A stretch of DNA of 42,850 nucleotides from NCBI GenBank assembly GCA_002390225.1, contig DGOW01000035.1:13636-56485 (forward strand), written 5' to 3'. Positions within the stretch are counted from its first letter, which is position 1; each line of letters begins with the position of its first letter. Both the position numbers and the translations under genes were made by a program. The notes under the pieces were generated by a model. It made no database searches, had not been told where the DNA came from, and was given only the letters and a program-made list of their open reading frames with translations. The DNA is from Gemmatimonadales bacterium UBA4456 (lineage in GTDB: Bacteria; Gemmatimonadota; Gemmatimonadetes; Longimicrobiales; Gaopeijiaceae). Below, piece by piece: positions 1-8,658 of the stretch.

Positions 1-1653
1 ACCAGCCACATGATGTCGCTGCTGCCGGCGCCCGCTCTGGGCGTTCTGCTTCTGCTCTCGCGGCCCAGGCGCCTGCTTACGACGGCGTTCGTGGGTCGCG
101 CGGTCGTGCTGGTTGCCCTCGGTCTCTCCTTCAACTTCCTCCTGCCGATTCGGGCTGACCTGGATCCTGTCATCAATGAGGGAGATCCGACCTGCGCGTC
201 GCTGGGGGATGCCGCGGTGTCGATCTTCTCGCGAGGCAAGGCGGGGTGTCCGGCCTTGAGCGCGTCGCTGTCGCGCGAGCAGTACCAGACACCTCCGGTC
301 TGGGAGAGAAAAGCGCCGTTTACTGCTCAGATGGCGACCTTCATGCAGTACTTCGAGTGGCAATGGTCGAGGGGGTTGGACGCATCCGAGCTGCCTGCTT
401 CGAGCCGGGCTCCCTTCTCACTACTCTTCCTGGCGCTTGGGTTCCTGGGTCTCTACGCCGCCTGGTCATCCGATCGGACACTGTTCGCGTACCTGCTGGT
501 GTTAGCGGGCACGCTGACCGTGGGGCTGGTCGTATACCTGAACTTCAAGCACGGCTATTCACTGCATGCCGAGCTCGGTCAGGGACAACGAGAAGTTCGA
601 GAACGTGACTACTTCTACATCGCGACCTTCTCATACTGGGGGTGCCTGGCAGGCCTCGGGCTGGCCTGGACGTGGCGTGCGGTCGCGAGGGGACTGGGCG
701 GTGGGGTCAGCCGGTACCGGCAAACCGCACCGATCCTACTGATCGCTCTCATCCCGCTCGGCCTCAACTGGTCGTGGGCCAGTCGCTCAGGGGACTATGC
801 GGCCCGTGACTGGGCCTACGACCTCCTCATGAGTGTCGAACCGTACGCCGTTCTCTTCACCAACGGTGACAACGACACGTTCCCGCTCTGGTACGTTCAG
901 GAAGTGGAGGGCGTGCGCCGAGACGTCACGGTCATCGTCGGTCAGTACCTGTTCACCAGCTGGTACCCGCGGCAGCTGCAGGAATTGACGCTGCCCGGGA
1001 CCCAGCGACCGTTCGACGCCGCGCTCGCCCCGGGCTTGCACGCAGAACGTGCCACACCAACGGGTCCGCTGACGAACATCGATCCCGTGACGCTAGATCA
1101 AGTGTCGGCGATCCGCCTGCCCGAGGATGTGACGGTGGCGTTCCCAAAGCTGGCCGTCACATATCCGGCGGGAATGGTGCTCGATCGGAGCCAGCAGATC
1201 GCACTCCGCATCATTAACGATTCCGCGCTCGAACGTCCGATCTACTTTTCCTCGAGTGGTGGCATGATGTCGCAACTCGGTCTGGATCGATGGGGTGTGC
1301 GCCACGGTCTGACCACCAAGCTCGAGTTGCGAAACCTGGAGACCGACTCCAACGAGCGTATGATCCAGGGATCACCCGAGTACGGCGGCAATTGGTTCGA
1401 CCTCGACAAGTCACTCACGCTGTATGAGGAGATCTATGAGTTCCGAGGTCTCCGCGATCGTGACATCTGGGCTGACCGCTCTACGACGATGATGCCGTTT
1501 CAGTACTACGTGATGGCGCTCCAGCTCTCGGACGTGGCCGCTCTCGGCGGGAGAAGCTCGGAGCTGGTGGAGCGCCTGCAAGAGGATGCACAGTCCTTCC
1601 AGCTGGTGGCTTCGGGTGGGCGCTTTGGTGTACCGGAGGGTGACACGCGATGA
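1..1653 (+). CDS. DUF2723 (TMEM260-like) membrane protein, 5'-truncated
   Basis: The reading frame is open from the first base, so the N-terminal part, with the usual substrate-binding first loop, lies outside the window. The visible 550 residues hold several hydrophobic helices (for example around residues 10-25, 38-50, 140-180 and 205-265), followed by a hydrophilic C-terminal domain with the segment LFTNGDNDTFPLWYVQE. Motifs such as SHMMSLLPAPALG, a YF-WQW stretch and RDYFYIATFSYWG match DUF2723 proteins, which relate to eukaryotic TMEM260 and protein O-mannosyltransferases. The likely role is a GT-C-type glycosyl or mannosyl transfer at the inner membrane. This is family inference, because the catalytic part is missing here. 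The stop overlaps the next start by four bases (ATGA), so the two genes are probably cotranslated. Confidence 0.8.
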   Translation, partial: TSHMMSLLPAPALGVLLLLSRPRRLLTTAFVGRAVVLVALGLSFNFLLPIRADLDPVINEGDPTCASLGDAAVSIFSRGKAGCPALSASLSREQYQTPPVWERKAPFTAQMATFMQYFEWQWSRGLDASELPASSRAPFSLLFLALGFLGLYAAWSSDRTLFAYLLVLAGTLTVGLVVYLNFKHGYSLHAELGQGQREVRERDYFYIATFSYWGCLAGLGLAWTWRAVARGLGGGVSRYRQTAPILLIALIPLGLNWSWASRSGDYAARDWAYDLLMSVEPYAVLFTNGDNDTFPLWYVQEVEGVRRDVTVIVGQYLFTSWYPRQLQELTLPGTQRPFDAALAPGLHAERATPTGPLTNIDPVTLDQVSAIRLPEDVTVAFPKLAVTYPAGMVLDRSQQIALRIINDSALERPIYFSSSGGMMSQLGLDRWGVRHGLTTKLELRNLETDSNERMIQGSPEYGGNWFDLDKSLTLYEEIYEFRGLRDRDIWADRSTTMMPFQYYVMALQLSDVAALGGRSSELVERLQEDAQSFQLVASGGRFGVPEGDTR

Positions 1654-2837
1654 CCCTGCCAGATCTCGACCGCGACGAGCTCTACCGGTACGCACGCCAT
1701 ATCACGCTGCCCGATGTCGGGCTCGAGGGGCAGCGTCACCTGAAGAGTGGTCGGGTACTCTGTGTCGGAGCAGGGGGTCTTGGATCGCCGCTGGCCCTCT
1801 ACCTCGCAGCGGCGGGCGTCGGGACGATCGGTCTGGTCGACGACGATGTTGTCGATGAGAGCAATCTCCAGCGTCAGCTCCTCCACGGCACCGGTGACAT
1901 CGGTCGAAGCAAGCTGGATTCGGCGCTCGATCGTCTGCGTGACGTGAACCCCCACGTCGAGGTCGAGACCTACCATATGCGACTTACGTCGGCGAACGCG
2001 CTCGAGATCCTGGACGGGTACGACGTCGTGGTGGACGGCACCGACAACTTCCCGACTCGATACCTGGTCAACGACGCATGTGTCCTGCTGGGCACCCCGA
2101 ACGTCTATGGATCCGTCTTCCGCTGGGAGGGTCAGGTTTCGGTCTTCGCGACGGAGGATGGACCGTGCTATCGGTGTCTGTTCCGTGAGCCGCCACCACC
2201 GGGGATGGTGCCCAACTGTGCCGAAGGTGGAGTACTCGGCGCCCTGCCCGGGATCATCGGAACCATGCAGGCGATGGAGACGATCAAGCTGTTGCTCGGT
2301 GCGGGAAAAAGCCTCGCCGGCCGGCTCATGATCTTCGACGCCCTCGACATGTCCTGGCGAGAGGTCGCGCTTCGACGGAACCCCTCGTGTCCCGTGTGTG
2401 GTGACGACCCCACGCAGACCGAACTGATCGACTATGAGGTGTTCTGTGGCGTAAAGCCGGATCCCAGCGCGGCTGCAAGGCCGGTCGACCACGAGGCAGC
2501 CATGGCTGACTCGTTCGAAGAAGTCGCGCCGAATAAGGTAGAGGTCCTCCTGGGCGAAGAGCGCCCACCGTTCCTTCTCGACGTACGTGAGCCGTGGGAG
2601 TGGGCCGTGAGCAACCTGAGTGACTACGGAGCGCGTCTGATCCCACTAGGCGAGCTTGGCGATCGGATCTCGGAGATCCCCACGGATCGTCCCGTCGTGG
2701 TGTACTGCCGGTCGGGTCAACGTTCGAGAACCGGCGCACGGCGACTCCTCGATGCGGGGCGACGAGAGGTGCGCAGCATGCGCGGGGGCCTCCAGGGATG
2801 GTCCGAGCAGGTCGATCACACCATGCGAGTGATCTGA
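1650..2837 (+). CDS. moeB: MoeB/ThiF-type adenylyltransferase with C-terminal rhodanese domain
   Basis: The 395-residue protein has an E1-like adenylating domain (about 1-260) and a rhodanese domain (about 285-390). The nucleotide-binding loop is at 40-45 (GAGGLG), followed by a DESNLQRQ stretch. Two CxxC pairs, C173/C176 and C247/C250, would bind the structural zinc. The rhodanese active-site loop is CRSGQRS with catalytic C353. Enzymes of this type adenylate the C-terminal glycine of a ubiquitin-like sulfur carrier (MoaD or ThiS) and can pass persulfide sulfur to it. No carrier gene is visible nearby, so molybdopterin, thiamine and thiocarboxylate routes cannot be separated. ATG overlaps the upstream stop. 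A hairpin 17 bases downstream probably ends the transcript. Confidence 0.88.
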   Translation: MTLPDLDRDELYRYARHITLPDVGLEGQRHLKSGRVLCVGAGGLGSPLALYLAAAGVGTIGLVDDDVVDESNLQRQLLHGTGDIGRSKLDSALDRLRDVNPHVEVETYHMRLTSANALEILDGYDVVVDGTDNFPTRYLVNDACVLLGTPNVYGSVFRWEGQVSVFATEDGPCYRCLFREPPPPGMVPNCAEGGVLGALPGIIGTMQAMETIKLLLGAGKSLAGRLMIFDALDMSWREVALRRNPSCPVCGDDPTQTELIDYEVFCGVKPDPSAAARPVDHEAAMADSFEEVAPNKVEVLLGEERPPFLLDVREPWEWAVSNLSDYGARLIPLGELGDRISEIPTDRPVVVYCRSGQRSRTGARRLLDAGRREVRSMRGGLQGWSEQVDHTMRVI

Positions 2838-2854
2838 TTCGCCGCCGAACACCT

Positions 2855-2877
2855 TGACCCCGACCGCGTCGGGGTCA
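2855..2877 (+). terminator. Hairpin after moeB, possible terminator
   Basis: TGACCCCGAC at 2855-2864 and GTCGGGGTCA at 2868-2877 form a perfect 10-bp stem around a 3-base loop. No T-run follows, so intrinsic termination is plausible but not certain. It lies between the moeB stop and the separate barrel gene. Confidence 0.5.
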
Positions 2878-3002
2878 GAATTGGCCCTCTGCTGCGGCCC
2901 CTCCGGGCGCGGCCATCCACAACCGTGCCTCTTGACGCGGCGGGATCCCACGTGGGATCGGCCGGTATCACCGGACACTTATCTCCGACACTGAGGTTCC
3001 TC

Positions 3003-3521
3003 ATGCGACGATCGCTTCTGATCGCAAGCCTGTTCGTTTTGCTTCCTGCGGCCGCCGAGGCTCAGCCGCGTCTGATGGTCGGGGGTGGGGTGACGGCTCC
3101 TCAGGGTGATGTTGGGGATTCTGCCGATCCTGGGTGGCACCTGGCGGTCGGTATGAACGTTGGAATTCCGACACTCCCGGTCGGGATCCGAGCGGACGGC
3201 CGGCTTCACCAGCTTGCTACCAGTGATGCGGCGCTCCGGGATAACGAATATCTGACCGGTGCGATCTCGCTCGTCTTTCAGCTTCCGGGCGTGGGTCTGG
3301 AGCCTTATGTGCTCGCTGGGATTGGTACCTACCGGTACTCGGGTGGCCCGCTCTCAGAACCTGATAAGACGGTGTTCAGCGACACCGGCTACCACGGTGG
3401 CTTCGGTGTCGCGATGGGCCAGTTGGGCTTCGGGCTTTTCGCTGAGATCCGCTACGTGCACATCGGCACGGAGACGGGCTCGAACAGCATGATCCCGCTC
3501 ACGCTGGGTTTCCGGTTGTAG
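3003..3521 (+). CDS. Small secreted outer-membrane beta-barrel-like protein
   Basis: The product is 172 residues. Its N-terminal signal peptide (MRRSLLIASLFVLLPAAAEA, cleavage before QPRL) is followed by alternating Gly- and aromatic-rich strands such as LEPYVLAGIGTYRY and GFGLFAEIRYVHIG, and the chain ends in GFRL. This pattern fits an 8-strand OmpA/OmpX-like barrel. The ATG at 3003 is chosen because GAGG lies 6 bases upstream (2993-2996) and it puts the signal peptide at the N-terminus; an upstream in-frame ATG at 2925 would bury it. No specific function can be assigned. The gene is monocistronic and convergent with the E1 gene. Confidence 0.72.
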   Translation: MRRSLLIASLFVLLPAAAEAQPRLMVGGGVTAPQGDVGDSADPGWHLAVGMNVGIPTLPVGIRADGRLHQLATSDAALRDNEYLTGAISLVFQLPGVGLEPYVLAGIGTYRYSGGPLSEPDKTVFSDTGYHGGFGVAMGQLGFGLFAEIRYVHIGTETGSNSMIPLTLGFRL

Positions 3522-3587
3522 GCTCTGGGTCAACGGCGGAGAGGGACATGGGATCTCCTGATGCCGCTGAGTTGGTGCCGACGACGT

Positions 3588-5723
3588 TTAGTACGCAGCC
3601 AGCTCCACGATCGCGTCCACGACATTCGGTGTCTGGGGCAGAATCGCGTTCTCCACCGCCGGTGCATAGGCCACCCACGTGTCCATGGAAGCCACGCGTT
3701 TTACCGGTCCGTCGAGGTACTCGAACAGCTCGTCCGCAATTCGAGCTGAGATCTCGGAGCCGATACCCCACGACATCGAATCCTCGTGCACGATGACGAC
3801 CTTGTTCGTCTTCTTCACCGACTCGGCGATTCGATCCATGTCGAACGGCTGAACCGTGCGTAGATCGATGACCTCGGCTTCGATCCCATGCTGGTCGGAC
3901 ACGATCTTGGCCGCGTCCATGCTCCGCTTGACCAGTGCGCCACAGGTGACGACGGTCACATCCGTGCCCTCACGAACGACCTTGGCTTTCCCGAACGGAA
4001 TCATGTAGTCCGGGCCCGGATCGCGGCCTTTGTTGTAGACCTGCCGGTACAGGTGTTTATGCTCCAGGAAGAGCACCGGGTCCTCACAGCGCATCGCCGT
4101 GCGCAGCAGACCTGCCGCGTCTTCCGCCGTAGCAGGTAGGCAGACGTGCAGCCCGGGGCAGTGGGCGAAGATCGACTCACCAGTCTGGGAGTGATAGATC
4201 CCCCCGCCCTTGAGGTACCCACCGTACGTGACACGTATGACGACCGGGGAAGAGAACAGGCCATTCGACCGGTAGCGCATCGTCGCGAGCTCGTCGCGGA
4301 TCTGCATCATGGCCGGCCAGATGTAGTCGAAGAACTGAACTTCGACGACCGGGCGTAGGCCGCGCAGAGCCATGCCGACCGCCCGACCCACAATGTTGGC
4401 CTCCGCAAGCGGCGAGTTGTACACGCGCTCGGAGCCGAAGCGACCCTGGAGTCCGTGGGTGACCTTGAAGACGCCACCCTTGCCCTTCACCTCGCCGAGA
4501 ATGTCCTCACGTGAAACGTCTGCGACATCCTCGCCGAAGACCACGATGCGCGGGTCGCGTGCCATCTCGGTGCGCATGCACGAGTTCAACAGGTCGACAA
4601 CCGTGAGGAGCTTGTCACTCTGATATTGCGGGCTGTCCTCCGTGTCGAAGTCGGACGATGTCGGGTCGACATCCTCCGAGAAGAGATGCGTCATCGCCGT
4701 CGAGGGATCGGGCGTCGGTGCCTCGAGGGCCTCGTCCGCAGCTGCGGCGACATCCGCCTCGACCTCGGCTTCCATGGCGTCGAGTTCGGCTTCCGTGGCC
4801 GCCCCGACCGAAACGATCAGATCGCGCGTCAGCCCGAGCGGATCACGACGGTCCTGCTCCTCGCGTTCCTCGGTTGTCCGATACGCACGCTCGTCGTCGG
4901 ACATCGAGTGTGAGTACGGCCGAGTCGTATGCGCATGGAGCATGGCCGGCCCTCGCCGCTCTCTCGCGTACCGGATGGCCTCGCCCGCGGCGCGGTACGT
5001 GTCCACGATGTCGGTCCCGTCACACTCGACGATGTGAAGACCGGGAAAGCCCGAGACGAGTTGGGAAATGCTTCCCCCCGCCGTCTGAACCTCGATCGGC
5101 ACGCTGATGGCATACCCATTGTCCTGCACGACGTAGACGACGGGCAGCTTCAGGTTGCACGCCGTGTTCATCGACTCCCAGAACTCACCCTCGGACGTCG
5201 CACCGTCACCGGTGCAGACGATCACAACTTCGTCTTCGGCAAATCGGTCGATGTGCTCCCTCAGTCCTTCCACGACGGGGACTTTCGTACCCGCCTCAGC
5301 CGAACCAACCGCCTGGAGGAATTGGGTACCCGTGGGGGAAGACGAGGTCGGGGTGTTGAAGCGAACGTCTCCAAAATGAGCTGGCATCTGGCGGCCCCCG
5401 GAGGCCGGGTCCGCCACGGCACCGACAGCCTGCAGGAGATGGTCGAGTGCCGTCTGACCGAGCGACAGCATCATCGCCCGGTCCCGGTAGTAGGGATAGA
5501 ACCAGTCCCGTGTGCCCTCGCAGTGTTCCGCCACGGCAACACCGACCGCCTCGTGGCCCGCGCCCGAAATCTGAAAGAAGATCTTGTTCTGACGCTTCAG
5601 ACTGATTTCACGGTCATCCACCCGACGGCTGGTCACCATCGTGCGGTAGCAGCGAAGCAGCTGCTCATGAGTCAGCCCGGCCAGATCCACGGAAGCGACG
5701 ATCTCGCGTTCTTGGGTCGCCAT
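3588..5723 (-). CDS. 2-oxoacid dehydrogenase E1, fused alpha and beta subunits
   Basis: This is a thiamine-diphosphate-dependent E1 with alpha (about 1-340) and beta (about 376-711) parts in one 711-residue chain, joined by a low-complexity linker. The ThDP motif runs from GDG at 172-174 (GDGATSEGEFWES) to the DNGYAIS segment near 201. The beta half shows FGEDVADVSRE, NSPLAEANIVG and VEVQFFDYIWPAMMQI. Branched-chain 2-oxoacid dehydrogenase E1 is the closest match: it decarboxylates the keto acids of Val, Leu and Ile and loads the acyl group onto lipoyl-E2. Pyruvate or mixed specificity cannot be excluded. No E2 or E3 gene is in the window. It lies 83 bases downstream of the DUF255 gene on the same strand and may share its transcript. 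Confidence 0.9.
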   Translation of the reverse strand: MATQEREIVASVDLAGLTHEQLLRCYRTMVTSRRVDDREISLKRQNKIFFQISGAGHEAVGVAVAEHCEGTRDWFYPYYRDRAMMLSLGQTALDHLLQAVGAVADPASGGRQMPAHFGDVRFNTPTSSSPTGTQFLQAVGSAEAGTKVPVVEGLREHIDRFAEDEVVIVCTGDGATSEGEFWESMNTACNLKLPVVYVVQDNGYAISVPIEVQTAGGSISQLVSGFPGLHIVECDGTDIVDTYRAAGEAIRYARERRGPAMLHAHTTRPYSHSMSDDERAYRTTEEREEQDRRDPLGLTRDLIVSVGAATEAELDAMEAEVEADVAAAADEALEAPTPDPSTAMTHLFSEDVDPTSSDFDTEDSPQYQSDKLLTVVDLLNSCMRTEMARDPRIVVFGEDVADVSREDILGEVKGKGGVFKVTHGLQGRFGSERVYNSPLAEANIVGRAVGMALRGLRPVVEVQFFDYIWPAMMQIRDELATMRYRSNGLFSSPVVIRVTYGGYLKGGGIYHSQTGESIFAHCPGLHVCLPATAEDAAGLLRTAMRCEDPVLFLEHKHLYRQVYNKGRDPGPDYMIPFGKAKVVREGTDVTVVTCGALVKRSMDAAKIVSDQHGIEAEVIDLRTVQPFDMDRIAESVKKTNKVVIVHEDSMSWGIGSEISARIADELFEYLDGPVKRVASMDTWVAYAPAVENAILPQTPNVVDAIVELAAY

Positions 5724-5806
5724 CTATACCTGATTTGGAGGGACATTCGGAAAGCGTTGAAAGGTACCGAAAGCCGCTGTTCGACGAAGAGTTACGACGC
5801 GACGTG

Positions 5807-7891
5807 TCACGCCTGGTTCGGCATGGCGGCGAGTCGTTGCCGCACCATCTCAGGATCGTGGTCCGGCAGGCCACAGGCATAGCCCTCACAGACAAACGCT
5901 GTCGGTTTCCCATCAATCGGGCCACGACCGGCCAGCACCGGGATTTCGGTGTCGGTCGGATGAACACCATGAGCGGGGTTGGGAGAGCCTTCCTGTTCGA
6001 TCCTTCCTGCGATGACCCCACCCGGCAGGAATTCGGCGTGGGCAGCCTTGATCAGATCGTATGGGTTACAGGTTGCTGGAACCAAGAGGGCGACCTCCAC
6101 AGGACGGGCCTCGAGTCGGTCCACGACCGAGAGCATCCTGCCAAATGCTGGCCCGAACTGTTGCATTGCCTCGACCTCATGATCGACGATCGTCCGGGCA
6201 GCGGCGCGGTATCGCGGCTCGTCCGTGAGGGCACCGGCTCGAGCGAAGAGTTCGGCGGCCAGCGATGGACCTGACGGGGTAGCCCCGTCGGTCGAGTCGC
6301 GCGGGCGGAGGACCAATGTCTCCGCGTCGTGGGCGGTGTCGAAGACTGTTGCACTTTCTTCCTCGTAGAAGAGGACGAGGACCTCATCGGCCAGCGAACG
6401 TGCCCGGTCCAGCCACCGGGAATCCAGCGTCGCTGCGTGCAGGCTGAGCAGCGCGTTGCCCAGCCCAGCGTAGTCGTCGAGAAAGCCCCCGCCGGATGTC
6501 TTGCCGGCGATCCAGCTGTGCAGGAGGCGGTCGTCGGTTCGTAGCGTGTTCCAGATGAAATCTGCCGCCTCGACCGCTCTGTCGATGTAGTCCGCTCTCC
6601 CCAGTGCCGCTCCTGCTTCAGCGAACGCACGGATCGTGAAGGCATTCCACGACACGATCACCTTTTTGTCGCGAAAGGGTTCGATACGGGTGGTTCGATG
6701 CTCGAGGAGTACCGCGCGGCTCCGAGCGAGGAGACTGTCGATCTCGGACGTCGAGCGCTGCTCTGAGGCGGCGATCACCTCGATGGGATGCGGCAGGTGC
6801 AGGATGCTGGCGCCCTCGAAGTTGCCGCCGGGTGTCACATTGTAGGCGCGGCAAAACAACTCGGCGTCGTCTCCGAGTACATCCGCGATCTCTTCGGGGG
6901 ACCAGACGTAGAACCGCCCCTCGACTCCCTCCGAGTCGGCGTCCCGCGCGGCATAGAATCCCCCGCCATCGTCTGTGAAATCGCGAACCAGATCGTCCAG
7001 CACCTCCACGACGATGTCCGCCAGGTCGTCCGAGCCCGTGAGCTTCCAGGCATCGAGGTAGATGCGTGCAAGGAGCGCGTTGTCTGATAGCATCTTCTCG
7101 AAGTGTGGTACAAGCCACCGGGCGTCCACCGAGTACCGGTGGAACGCGCCGCCCAGGTGATCGCGCATGCCTCCGGCTGCCATCCGACGCAGGGTGTGCA
7201 CCACCATGGCCAGGGACGAAGGGGTGCCGGTGCGGGCGTGATGCCGCAGCAGGACCTCGAGGGTGACCGGTTGCGGGAACTTCGGTGCAGGACCGAAGCC
7301 TCCTTGGGTCGCGTCATAACTGCGTTCGAGAGTCGCGACCGCAGCGTCGACGAGTTCGAGACTGGCGGGCGCAGCGCTCGTTCCCGAATCACTCCCCTGT
7401 CGGAGCGTATCGAGGAGTCGGGTGCCTCCGGCGAGGACCTTGTCCCTTCGGTGTTCCCAGGCATCGTGGATCGTTCGGAGGAGATCGGGGAACGATGGTA
7501 CCCCCGGCCTCGGTTCTGGCGGGTAGTACGTACCCCCGAAGAACGGGATGCCATCTGGTGTCAGGAAGACGGTCATCGGCCAGCCACCGCGTCCCGACAT
7601 CGCCTGAACCGCCTTCATGTAGATCTGGTCAATGTCGGGCCGCTCTTCGCGATCCACCTTGATGTTCACGAAGAGCTCGTTCATCAGCGCCGCGATCGAA
7701 GGATCTTCGAAGGACTCGCGCTTCATCACGTGACACCAGTGGCAGGAGGAATAGCCCACAGAGAGGAGGATCGGCCGTTGCTCTGCCTTCGCGCGCGCCA
7801 GCGCCTCGGCCCCCCAGGGATACCATTCGACCGGGTTCTCCGCGTGTTGCAGAAGGTAGGGGCTGGTCTCGGACGCGAGGTGGTTGGACAT
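5807..7891 (-). CDS. DUF255 thioredoxin-domain protein (YyaL/SPATA20 family)
   Basis: The 694-residue protein matches the YyaL/SPATA20 family. The N-terminal thioredoxin-like domain (about 1-165) begins with SNHLASETSPYLLQHAENPV and carries a CHWC motif (C50, C53) and the segment RGGWPMTVFLTPDG. It is followed by an alpha/alpha-toroid region resembling N-acylglucosamine 2-epimerase-type barrels (about 190-690). There is no signal peptide, so it is likely cytoplasmic. The biochemical role of the family is unsettled; a redox or sugar-related role is often suggested. Length is normal for the family. The region upstream (7892-7983) separates it from a divergently transcribed gene. Confidence 0.9.
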   Translation of the reverse strand: MSNHLASETSPYLLQHAENPVEWYPWGAEALARAKAEQRPILLSVGYSSCHWCHVMKRESFEDPSIAALMNELFVNIKVDREERPDIDQIYMKAVQAMSGRGGWPMTVFLTPDGIPFFGGTYYPPEPRPGVPSFPDLLRTIHDAWEHRRDKVLAGGTRLLDTLRQGSDSGTSAAPASLELVDAAVATLERSYDATQGGFGPAPKFPQPVTLEVLLRHHARTGTPSSLAMVVHTLRRMAAGGMRDHLGGAFHRYSVDARWLVPHFEKMLSDNALLARIYLDAWKLTGSDDLADIVVEVLDDLVRDFTDDGGGFYAARDADSEGVEGRFYVWSPEEIADVLGDDAELFCRAYNVTPGGNFEGASILHLPHPIEVIAASEQRSTSEIDSLLARSRAVLLEHRTTRIEPFRDKKVIVSWNAFTIRAFAEAGAALGRADYIDRAVEAADFIWNTLRTDDRLLHSWIAGKTSGGGFLDDYAGLGNALLSLHAATLDSRWLDRARSLADEVLVLFYEEESATVFDTAHDAETLVLRPRDSTDGATPSGPSLAAELFARAGALTDEPRYRAAARTIVDHEVEAMQQFGPAFGRMLSVVDRLEARPVEVALLVPATCNPYDLIKAAHAEFLPGGVIAGRIEQEGSPNPAHGVHPTDTEIPVLAGRGPIDGKPTAFVCEGYACGLPDHDPEMVRQRLAAMPNQA

Positions 7892-7972
7892 GGCTGGCAG
7901 GGAACTTGACGGCCCGAGCGATGGAAGAACGTCGTGGGATAACGGCTGGGTCGAAGGTTATCTTCACCAAGA

Positions 7973-7978
7973 TATAAT
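7973..7978 (+). promoter_or_regulatory. Perfect -10 hexamer just upstream of a GTG start
   Basis: TATAAT lies at 7973-7978. No good -35 box is visible at 16-18 bases upstream. A start site 6-7 bases downstream would fall almost exactly on the GTG at 7984, implying a leaderless message or use of a later start (ATG at 8050). Confidence 0.45.
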
Positions 7979-7983
7979 ACGGG

Positions 7984-8283
7984 GTGCCGTTACTCCCTGA
8001 TGAGACGATCGATCCGAAGGAGCTGACGCTGTATTTGAGAATCGCCACAATGGCGATCCGCCGACCAAGGTTGATTCCCTACCTCATTCGCGCGTCCTGG
8101 GCGTTCAGGGCGCGGGACTGGTACCGTCGGCCACCGTTCCTGCCCCTGCCTCCGGCGTCCTACATGCGCTGGCGGCTCGATACGGCATATGGCGATCCCG
8201 AGGCGACGCCACCGATCGATGAAATGGAGCGCTATCTGGTGTGGACCGCCCGCATGCGATCCCGAATGAAGGGTGGACTGTGA
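7984..8283 (+). CDS. Hypothetical 99-residue basic protein
   Basis: I do not recognise a domain family. The product is rich in Arg, Pro and Trp, with a stretch RRPPFLPLPPASYMRWRLDT followed by AYGDPEATPP and an acidic, Arg-rich helix at the end. A moderately hydrophobic helix (about 28-40) may associate with the membrane, but there is no clear membrane span. The GTG at 7984 is taken as start because it fills the frame; ATG at 8050 is an alternative and has no better ribosome site. The stop overlaps the next GTG start (GTGA), so it appears to lead a small operon running towards the CoaE-PHP gene. Confidence 0.6.
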   Translation: MPLLPDETIDPKELTLYLRIATMAIRRPRLIPYLIRASWAFRARDWYRRPPFLPLPPASYMRWRLDTAYGDPEATPPIDEMERYLVWTARMRSRMKGGL

Positions 8284-8651
8284 CCCGGCTGATCCTTCTG
8301 GTGATGCTGGGGCTTATCACAGGGCTCTACTTCCCCGCGACTCGGTCGATTCTGCTGGGTCTGGCTGAGCCGGTGATTGTCCCGGTGGTGCGCTGGAGCA
8401 ATGCAGAGGAGATGGACCAGATCGCCCGCAACGTCGTCGAGCATGAACGGCTCACGGGGCAGATGCCGGCGGGAACCGGCTGGCTCGGGTGGCTTGATTA
8501 TCGCTATTCCGCCGAGGACATGAGGCTCGACCCGTGGGGTACGCCCTATGAGCTTGAACTCTCTCCCGACTCCGTGTGGATCGTCTCGCTTGGACCCGAC
8601 CGGACGCGTCAGACCGATGACGACTTCAACGTTGCAGCCCCAAGGGGATAG
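8280..8651 (+). CDS. Membrane-anchored protein with GspG-like C-terminal domain
   Basis: The 123-residue product starts with GTG overlapping the preceding stop. It has an N-terminal membrane helix (about 3-28) and an extracytoplasmic domain that contains DPWGTPYELEL (84-94) and SLGPDRTRQTDDDF. This resembles the C-terminal beta-sheet and calcium-loop region of type II secretion major pseudopilins (GspG). The typical prepilin peptidase motif and Phe/Glu start are absent, so it is not an ordinary pseudopilin. A stand-alone GspG-like periplasmic domain of unknown function is the best description. Confidence 0.65.
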   Translation: MTRLILLVMLGLITGLYFPATRSILLGLAEPVIVPVVRWSNAEEMDQIARNVVEHERLTGQMPAGTGWLGWLDYRYSAEDMRLDPWGTPYELELSPDSVWIVSLGPDRTRQTDDDFNVAAPRG

Positions 8652-8658
8652 ACCACGC

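Noticed and set aside
4929..5882. Plus-strand open frame of 317 codons opposite the E1 gene
   Set aside because: It lies antisense to conserved E1 sequence and extends into the DUF255 gene; composition is that of a shadow frame.
7955..7964. AGGTTATCTT shared with 37247-37256 upstream of the YtxH gene
   Set aside because: A single shared 10-mer among several kilobases of intergenic DNA is expected by chance, and neither copy has a matching -35 box.
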